A stretch of 8,756 nucleotides of DNA from an uncultured Rhodocyclaceae bacterium (lineage in GTDB: Bacteria > Pseudomonadota > Gammaproteobacteria > Burkholderiales > Rhodocyclaceae), in contig CALAGF010000119.1 of assembly GCA_937892345.1 (NCBI GenBank), forward strand, positions 1 through 8,756, in the 5' to 3' direction. The position numbers and the translations under genes were made by a program. This document shows, piece by piece, positions 1-5,387 of the stretch; within the stretch, counting starts at the first letter, position 1, and each line of letters starts with the position of its first letter. Under the pieces are notes generated by a model. The model was not told where the DNA came from, did no database searches, and saw only the letters and a list, made by a program, of their open reading frames with translations.

Positions 1-182
1 GCCGAACGCAAGGCCGCCAGATTGGCCTTGAGTGCAGCCTCCTTGGCATCGGTTGTGGAAGAAGAAAACTGCGGAATGACGATGGCTGCGAGAATGGCCA
101 GAATGATGACCACAATCAACAATTCCACCAGCGTGAAACCGTGTTGTACTGCACGCGCTGTTTTTTGGTAGATCGACTTCAT
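1..182 (-). CDS. Type IV prepilin-like / pseudopilin protein, 3' end cut by window edge
   Basis: This is the first 60 codons of a secreted filament subunit. A 15-residue basic leader (MKSIYQKTARAVQHG) ends in the glycine that prepilin peptidase cuts after. Then comes FTLVELLIVVIILAILAAIV, with the conserved Glu at mature position 5 needed for methylation and assembly, and the hydrophobic helix that sits in the inner membrane before assembly. The visible tail (SSSTTDAKEAALKANLAALRS) resembles GspG-like and minor-pilin proteins. The globular C-terminal half that would separate a major pseudopilin from a pilin lies outside the window. The start is supported by AAAGGA at 190-195, 7 bases upstream. 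The gene lies 93 bases downstream of the GspF/PilC-like gene and seems to have its own promoter, as a structural subunit needed in excess would. The prepilin call is secure; the subtype is not. Confidence 0.93.
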   Translation of the reverse strand, partial: MKSIYQKTARAVQHGFTLVELLIVVIILAILAAIVIPQFSSSTTDAKEAALKANLAALRS

Positions 183-220
183 GGTTCAATCCTTTGATTC
201 AACATATGACGTAGGTGGTA

Positions 221-248
221 ATTATGTGTTTTCTACCGGCGTTGGCAA
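221..248 (-). promoter_or_regulatory. Predicted sigma70-type promoter for the prepilin gene
   Basis: Read on the minus strand, TTGCCA (243-248) matches the -35 consensus at 5 of 6 positions. CATAAT (221-226) matches the -10 consensus at 5 of 6, with a 16-base spacer. Transcription would start near 214, giving a leader of about 32 bases that contains the AAAGGA ribosome site. It lies in the only sizeable gap of the filament operon, just before the structural subunit, which suits a separately boosted pilin. This is a visual match only, with no experimental support. Confidence 0.5.
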
Positions 249-275
249 GAGAAAAAACAGTAAATGGTAAACGTA

Positions 276-1448
276 TCAACTAATTGAGCTGGAAAGTTTG
301 AAAATCGGCAGGATCAGGGAGGCAACAATCACCCCAACCACCACGCCCATCACCAGCAACATCACCGGTTCGATGGCTTTTGAAAGTATCGTCACCTGCT
401 TGCTGATTTCGCGCTCGTAAAAATCGGCGACCCGGCTCATGACCTTGCCCAGATTACCGGTTTGCTCCCCGGTTGCAATCATCTGGCGCACCATCGGCGG
501 CACAAAGCGGGCATTCTGGAATCCGGCAGAGATACCGCGCCCATCGTTTATCCGCACACGCACATCTTCAATAAATGCCGCGAAACCGGTATTGCCGACG
601 ACATCCTGGCAGGCTTTCAGCGCAATCGTGATCGGCACGCCGTTGGACAAGGACAGACCCAGCACACTGAGCATTTTGCTCAGGTAAATCTTGACATACA
701 GATCGCCGACCAAGGGCAGATGCAGCTTGAGATGATCCACGATCCGTCGCCCCTCGGGCGAGCGCATCCAGAGCAACAGCGCCCACGCGGCAAGCGCCAG
801 GCCGGCAGAGATTTGTAGTGCGTAGTGACGCAGGAAGCTGGAGGCCGCCATGAGCACGATGGTGCTCATCGGCAACTGATCGCGAATGCCGGCGAACAGG
901 TCGTCAAACTTGGGAAAAATCACCACCAGCACAAAAATCACCACAGCAATCGAAAAAACGATCAGGAAAGCGGGATAGCTCAGCGTTGAAATCAGGGTGC
1001 TGCGCAGTTGTGCCGCTTTTTCGTCCATGTTGAGTAACTGCTGCAGCACCTCAGGCAAAAAACCGCCTTCTTCCGCAGCGGTGACCAAGCTGACATAGGT
1101 TGGAGAAAACATCTCCGGGTGACGACCCAGCGCCATGGCAAAGGTCTTGCCTTCGCTGATACTGTCTGCAAGCGCCAAAATGATGCGACTGAGTGCCGGC
1201 AACTCCGTTTGCTGGCTCATGACCTGCAAGGCTTCGAGCAGACTGACGCCGGTTTCCAGCATGAGCAGCAGGCGCTCGGTAAAGATCATGCGCTCGTTGA
1301 GCCCCGGCTGGCGTTCGGAGAGTTTGAATTCAAGAGACAGGAAAGAAGTACCCGCTGCAGGGGAATTCGCCACCGGCTTGGCTGCCGGGGCCTCGGCTTT
1401 CGTCTGCGAGCGCGGCTTGTCCTTGCCCCGATTGAGATCGAGCGCCAT
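276..1448 (-). CDS. GspF/PilC-type inner-membrane platform protein
   Basis: A 390-residue polytopic membrane protein of the T2SSF family, the platform that couples the cytoplasmic assembly ATPase to pilin extrusion in type II secretion and type IV pili. Two T2SSF repeats are visible, at about residues 54-178 and 258-380. The first has the AEEGGFLPEVL motif (125-135) and SYPAFLIV (157-164). The second has GEQTGNLGKVM (327-337) and the C-terminal EPVMLLVMGVVVGVIVASLI followed by LPIF. Likely membrane segments lie at about 157-180, 208-228 and 361-383. The first 35 residues are a Lys/Ala/Pro-rich linker in place of the longer N-terminal region of many GspF proteins. The gene begins 5 bases after the ATPase stop codon. 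Its weak GAGG ribosome site (1452-1455) overlaps that stop, so translation is probably coupled. The family is clear; whether it serves a pilus or a secretion system cannot be told. Confidence 0.95.
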   Translation of the reverse strand: MALDLNRGKDKPRSQTKAEAPAAKPVANSPAAGTSFLSLEFKLSERQPGLNERMIFTERLLLMLETGVSLLEALQVMSQQTELPALSRIILALADSISEGKTFAMALGRHPEMFSPTYVSLVTAAEEGGFLPEVLQQLLNMDEKAAQLRSTLISTLSYPAFLIVFSIAVVIFVLVVIFPKFDDLFAGIRDQLPMSTIVLMAASSFLRHYALQISAGLALAAWALLLWMRSPEGRRIVDHLKLHLPLVGDLYVKIYLSKMLSVLGLSLSNGVPITIALKACQDVVGNTGFAAFIEDVRVRINDGRGISAGFQNARFVPPMVRQMIATGEQTGNLGKVMSRVADFYEREISKQVTILSKAIEPVMLLVMGVVVGVIVASLILPIFKLSSSIS

Positions 1449-1453
1449 GCGCC

Positions 1454-3487
1454 TCAGTCGTCCTGAATCACGCGGGAGACTTCCTCGATGGTCGTGCGAC
1501 CTTCAAGCGCTCTTTGCACACCGTCGTCGAACAAGGTCGGATAGCCTTCGCTGCGGGTAAAGGAAACCAGTTCGTCCTTGGTCGGATTGCGGGCCATCAA
1601 GCGTTGCAGGCCGTCACTGGCTTCGATGATTTCGTGGATACCGAGACGGCCCCGATAGCCGGAGTCATAGCAGTTCGCACAGCCCTTGCCACGGGTGAGG
1701 CGGGCATTGTCCGGCCACTGGTAGCGGGCAATCATCTCGGGAGGGGGCAGATAGGTGGTTTTGCAACTCGGGCAAACGCCACGCACCAAACGCTGTGCGA
1801 CCACACCGGCCAGCGCCGAGGAGAGCAAATAGGGCTCAATCCCCATGTCGACCATCCGTGAAAGCGCGCCGACCGCATTGTTGGTGTGCAAGGTGGACAA
1901 GACAAGGTGTCCGGTCAACGCGGCTTGAACAGCAATTTCTGCGGTATCGCGGTCACGGATTTCACCGACCATGATGATGTCCGGATCCTGACGCAGGATG
2001 TGCTTGAGCATCCGGGCAAAACTCAGGCCAATGGGCTCGTTGACCTGATTCTGGTTGATCATGTCGATCTGGTATTCGACCGGATCTTCAATGGTGACAA
2101 TATTCTTTTCCACGCTTTTCAGGTGGTTGACCGAAGCATAAAGCGAGGTGGTCTTGCCGCTCCCGGTGGGGCCGGTGACCAGAATCAAGCCGTGGCTGCG
2201 GCCAAGCAACTTCTTGAGCACCGCCAGATTGGGCGGGCGCATGCCCAGTTTTTCGATGTCCAGAATCGACTGATTCTTGTCGAGCACGCGCAACACGATT
2301 TTTTCACCGTAGATACCCGGCAGCGAACTGAGTCGCAAGTCGATGTTGCGCCCCTGCGTCACGACCTGCATGCGACCATCCTGCGGCAGGCGCCGCTCTG
2401 CGATGTCGAGGTTGGCCATCACCTTGAGGCGTGAAATGATCGCCGGATGCAGGTCCGGCCTGAGCGACATCGCTTCATAGAGCACGCCGTCGATGCGAAA
2501 ACGGACATAGGAGCGCAGTCGACCGCACTCGACGTGAATATCGCTGGCACCGTCCCGGACTGCGCGTTGAATCAGGCCATTGACCAGATTGATGACCGGA
2601 CTGCCGCCCGCCATCTCGTCAATGCGCGAGTAATCCGACTGTTCCTGGGCCACCAGTTCGATATCGGTGGCCATGTTTTCGATCATCTCGGGGATGAACT
2701 CGTTCCCACTGTAGGCTTCGCCCTGATATTTCAGGATTTCCTGCTGCTCGGCCAATACCAGACGCAATTTGCAACCGGAAACATCCTGCACTTCATCAAG
2801 CGCAGGAATCGCTTGAGGATCGTGGGTTGCCAGCACCAGGGTGTCATGTACCCGGAACATCGGCAGGACTTCCAGGCGCCTGGCCACTTCGCGCGGCAGA
2901 AGTTCGGTTGCCTGCGTCTCGAACAAACCAATTCTCAAGGGAATGAACGGAATGCCCATCTGCCGCCCCAGCGCAGCGAGACGATTGCGTTCGCTCACCA
3001 TGCCGCTCTCGACCAAAATCGTCCCCATGCGCTTGTTGCTGCGCGCCTGGATCACGGCCACTTCATCGAGTTGCTTCTGGGTCACCATGCCCATTTGCAG
3101 CAAAATCTCGCCGAGCTTGGCATTCGAGGGGGGAAAGTAATGACCGCCAATCGAGTGCAACTCGCCGAAATTCTGCGCCTCATCCACCATGGGGTCGGCC
3201 AAACCGGCAGAAATCAGGACATCGCGTACCAGCAGGGAAGGATTGACGAACTTGAGGAAGCCACCGACTTTTGCCAGCTTCTGGCTACCGTCGAGCATGA
3301 TCTCCATCGCCGGTCCCGCCAACAGGGAAACCAGCTCAAGATCAAGAATCAGTTGCAGATCGCCAGCGTTGAGGCATTCGCTGATCGCCCCGGACAGGGC
3401 CAGACAGGCGTCCTTTTCAACCAGCGGGCAGGTCGGTGCCAAATACACCATGGTGCCGACCTGACTGCGGGTGATCAGATCCGACAT
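1454..3487 (-). CDS. GspE/PilB-type assembly ATPase with N-terminal STAS-like and MshEN domains
   Basis: A 677-residue hexameric motor ATPase that powers pilin or pseudopilin assembly at the inner membrane. In order: a STAS-like domain (about 10-97), recognisable by the LILDLELVSLLAGPAMEIML strand-loop-helix and GGFLKFVNPSLLVRDVLISA; an MshEN module (124-176) of two 24-residue motifs starting KLGEILL and RMGTILV, joined by 5 residues; the usual GspE N2 region (to about 310); and the ATPase core. The core has Walker A GPTGSGKTT (439-447), Asp box TIEDPVEY (465-472), Walker B around DPDIIMVGE (501-509), His box STLHTN (531-536) and a four-cysteine zinc site (C572, C575, C603, C606). MshEN modules bind cyclic-di-GMP in MshE-type ATPases. 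A longer reading frame opens upstream to 3670, but this start leaves a 1-base gap after the HD-GYP gene and has AAAAGGA 5 bases ahead. The STAS domain is not a standard GspE part, and its usual phospho-serine is missing. Confidence 0.95.
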   Translation of the reverse strand: MSDLITRSQVGTMVYLAPTCPLVEKDACLALSGAISECLNAGDLQLILDLELVSLLAGPAMEIMLDGSQKLAKVGGFLKFVNPSLLVRDVLISAGLADPMVDEAQNFGELHSIGGHYFPPSNAKLGEILLQMGMVTQKQLDEVAVIQARSNKRMGTILVESGMVSERNRLAALGRQMGIPFIPLRIGLFETQATELLPREVARRLEVLPMFRVHDTLVLATHDPQAIPALDEVQDVSGCKLRLVLAEQQEILKYQGEAYSGNEFIPEMIENMATDIELVAQEQSDYSRIDEMAGGSPVINLVNGLIQRAVRDGASDIHVECGRLRSYVRFRIDGVLYEAMSLRPDLHPAIISRLKVMANLDIAERRLPQDGRMQVVTQGRNIDLRLSSLPGIYGEKIVLRVLDKNQSILDIEKLGMRPPNLAVLKKLLGRSHGLILVTGPTGSGKTTSLYASVNHLKSVEKNIVTIEDPVEYQIDMINQNQVNEPIGLSFARMLKHILRQDPDIIMVGEIRDRDTAEIAVQAALTGHLVLSTLHTNNAVGALSRMVDMGIEPYLLSSALAGVVAQRLVRGVCPSCKTTYLPPPEMIARYQWPDNARLTRGKGCANCYDSGYRGRLGIHEIIEASDGLQRLMARNPTKDELVSFTRSEGYPTLFDDGVQRALEGRTTIEEVSRVIQDD

Positions 3488-3488
3488 C

Positions 3489-4997
3489 TCAGTCCTTTTC
3501 GCGCCTGATATTGAAGCGCACCAGCCATTCCGGCTCGGATGACACGACCTCTTTGAACAAGGCAACCAAAGACGGGTCCAGCTGTGCCCCGGAGACTCGG
3601 TCCAGCTCGCGCATCGCGACCTCGTGCGAGCGTCCCGGGCGGTAGGCGCGGGAACTGGTGATCGAGTCATAGGTATCAGCTACGGCCATGATCCGGGCAT
3701 GCAAGGGAATCCGGTCGCCCTTCAAACCGAGCGGATAGCCCTTGCCGTCAAACTGCTCCTGATGATGGCGCGCACCAACCGCAGCCCCTTCCAGATGCTT
3801 GATGTGGCGCAAAATATCGTAACTGCGTTCCGGATGAACCTTGATAAAGGTGTATTCATCGCGGGTCAGTGCGCTCGGTTTGCACAAGACCGCATCGGGA
3901 ATACCAATCTTGCCCACATCATGCAGGAGCGAACCCCAGTGCAAGTCGTCGAGATCGTCTGCCGGCAGCCCTAGGGCCTTGCCGATTTCCATGGAGAGAA
4001 AATTGACGCGCTCGCTATGGCCGCGGGTATAGGGGTCTTTGGCCTCAACAGCTTCGATCAGCGCCTTGGCCATCTGCTCATTGAAGTCGTGCATGCTTTC
4101 GAGCAAGAGGTAGGTGTTGCTCAGGCCGGATAGCTGGTTGGCCAACACTTCCGCCAGCTTGCGATCACTGTTGGAAAAATCGGGCTTGTCGGCATGATTG
4201 AGCAGCACAATCAGCGCATCCATCGTGACCCCGGAGCGTACTGGCGACGACAGAATCTTGTACGGCATGTTGGTGAAAATGTAATTGCGCCGGGGATCGT
4301 CAATCCGGTTCATCACCATGGTTTCGCCGGAAGCCTGGATGAAACGGAAAAGATCGCCTCGCATTTCAACCAGCACCAGATCAATGTTGTGAATGGGCTT
4401 GCTGAGCGAGGTGGCGTGCAGGCAAAAATCACCACCCGGCCGGACGAAGGCCACCACATCAACATTCATGTGATCAGCGGTCGACTGCAACAAACTGGCA
4501 AAAACCTTGCGGTAGTCCCCCGAATGCTCCTGAATATGCTGGTCCACTGCATAGACGAGATGCAGCTCTTCGTAACGTGCCGTCAACTCCTCGGTCATCA
4601 TTTCGAGATCGGCCCGATGTTGGTGCTCTTCAAAAATACCGTCAAAGAGGTCATCGGAAATTTCTGCGAGGCGATCGAGATACAGCGCCTGCCCTTCGCC
4701 CGATTGGGTGGGAAAAATCACCGCCCCCCAACCCAAAGGGCCATCCTTGGTCATGCCAAGCTGTCGGTAAAAAGCTGCCCGGGCGTCGGCCAGTCCAAGC
4801 ATCTGGATGTCCGTCGCCAGACCTTCCGGCTTGCCGGCAATCTGAGCAGCCAGTACCGATGCCAAAGGGTGGCTCTGGTTCCAAACCACATCACCATCGG
4901 CGTTAAGTACCAGCAGCACGACTTCCGGCCCCAATGTCCGGCTCAGCCAGCGTTCATGGCGCGAAAAATCCACGCTTTCGAGATATTTGCTATTCAT
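3489..4997 (-). CDS. HD-GYP domain protein, probable cyclic-di-GMP phosphodiesterase, with GAF-like sensor region
   Basis: A 502-residue cytoplasmic protein. The C-terminal half (about 305-490) is an HD-GYP domain: HSERV (327-331), the HD pair in LLHDVGKIGIPD (H359, D360), HPERS (388-392), then HHQEQFDGKGYPLGLKG (411-427) and AVADTYDSITS (438-448). HD-GYP enzymes hydrolyse cyclic-di-GMP. The usual HHE before DGxGYP appears here as H412-Q413-E414, so one commonly metal-binding histidine is replaced. The segment at about 155-300 looks like a GAF fold, preceded by a helical coiled-coil stretch (about 120-150). The first 120 residues may be PAS-like but are not recognised with confidence. There is no receiver domain, yet a stand-alone receiver is the gene just upstream, 15 bases away. 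The ribosome site is weak (TGGA), suggesting coupled translation. The next gene is a motor ATPase with a cyclic-di-GMP-binding module, which fits a local role. Activity is inferred from family. Confidence 0.92.
   Translation of the reverse strand: MNSKYLESVDFSRHERWLSRTLGPEVVLLVLNADGDVVWNQSHPLASVLAAQIAGKPEGLATDIQMLGLADARAAFYRQLGMTKDGPLGWGAVIFPTQSGEGQALYLDRLAEISDDLFDGIFEEHQHRADLEMMTEELTARYEELHLVYAVDQHIQEHSGDYRKVFASLLQSTADHMNVDVVAFVRPGGDFCLHATSLSKPIHNIDLVLVEMRGDLFRFIQASGETMVMNRIDDPRRNYIFTNMPYKILSSPVRSGVTMDALIVLLNHADKPDFSNSDRKLAEVLANQLSGLSNTYLLLESMHDFNEQMAKALIEAVEAKDPYTRGHSERVNFLSMEIGKALGLPADDLDDLHWGSLLHDVGKIGIPDAVLCKPSALTRDEYTFIKVHPERSYDILRHIKHLEGAAVGARHHQEQFDGKGYPLGLKGDRIPLHARIMAVADTYDSITSSRAYRPGRSHEVAMRELDRVSGAQLDPSLVALFKEVVSSEPEWLVRFNIRREKD
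3493..3499 (-). promoter_or_regulatory. Ribosome binding site fixing the ATPase start at 3487
   Basis: AAAAGGA on the minus strand lies 5 bases before the ATG at 3485-3487, inside the last codons of the HD-GYP gene. It favours the 677-residue protein over the in-frame start 183 bases further upstream. The extra 61 residues that start would add are Arg/Ser/Trp-rich, overlap the HD-GYP coding sequence and resemble no domain. Confidence 0.8.
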
Positions 4998-5012
4998 GAG
5001 AGCATCCAGAAA

Positions 5013-5387
5013 TCAGTCGGCAGCACCAAACACCTGATCAAATTTCTGCATCAGGATGCGCATGCTCAAAGGCTTTTCCAGCAATTGAAGACGAGGGATT
5101 TCAGCAGTCCATTCCCGATGTTCGCGATCTGTCATCGACGTCATCACGAAAATCGGGAAGCTGCGATCCGGCATTTCGGCGTGAATCGCCTGGCACAATT
5201 CCTGACCTGTCATCACAGGCATCTGGATATCGGTCACCATCACATCAGGCGGCGCCAGATGAATTGAAGCCAGCGCTTCCCGGCCGTTCGGACAAGTCGT
5301 GACGGTGTAGCCCACGCGCTCCAACTGCATTTTCAGCACCCGGGTCATGTGGGGTTCGTCATCGACGATCAGAATGTGTTTCTTCAA
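5013..5387 (-). CDS. Stand-alone CheY-like response regulator receiver, TTG start
   Basis: A 124-residue single receiver domain with no output domain. The acidic pocket is D9-D10 (ILIVDDEPHMTRVL), the phospho-acceptor Asp is D53 (VTDIQMP), the switch residue is T83 (VMTS) and the conserved lysine is K105 (LEKP), so all key residues are present. The first codon is TTG at 5387-5385. Its last two bases are the first two of the kinase TGA stop, a 4-base TTGA overlap. An in-frame stop lies a few codons upstream and no ATG is available before the domain begins, so TTG is the only sensible start. It is the probable partner of the overlapping kinase. With no DNA-binding domain it must act by protein contact, plausibly on the HD-GYP protein encoded next. 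That partnership is inference. Confidence 0.93.
   Translation of the reverse strand: MKKHILIVDDEPHMTRVLKMQLERVGYTVTTCPNGREALASIHLAPPDVMVTDIQMPVMTGQELCQAIHAEMPDRSFPIFVMTSMTDREHREWTAEIPRLQLLEKPLSMRILMQKFDQVFGAAD

Noticed and set aside
2447..3508. Long plus-strand reading frame of 353 codons
   Set aside because: It lies antisense to the well-supported ATPase gene, has no recognisable domain and is His/Gln-rich as expected for a complement of a real gene. Same judgement for the 357-codon frame at 4194-5267.
3488..3670. In-frame N-terminal extension of the ATPase (738-residue version)
   Set aside because: It overlaps 182 bases of the HD-GYP gene, is low-complexity Arg/Ser/Trp-rich sequence typical of a wrong frame, and the ATG at 3487 has a good ribosome site.
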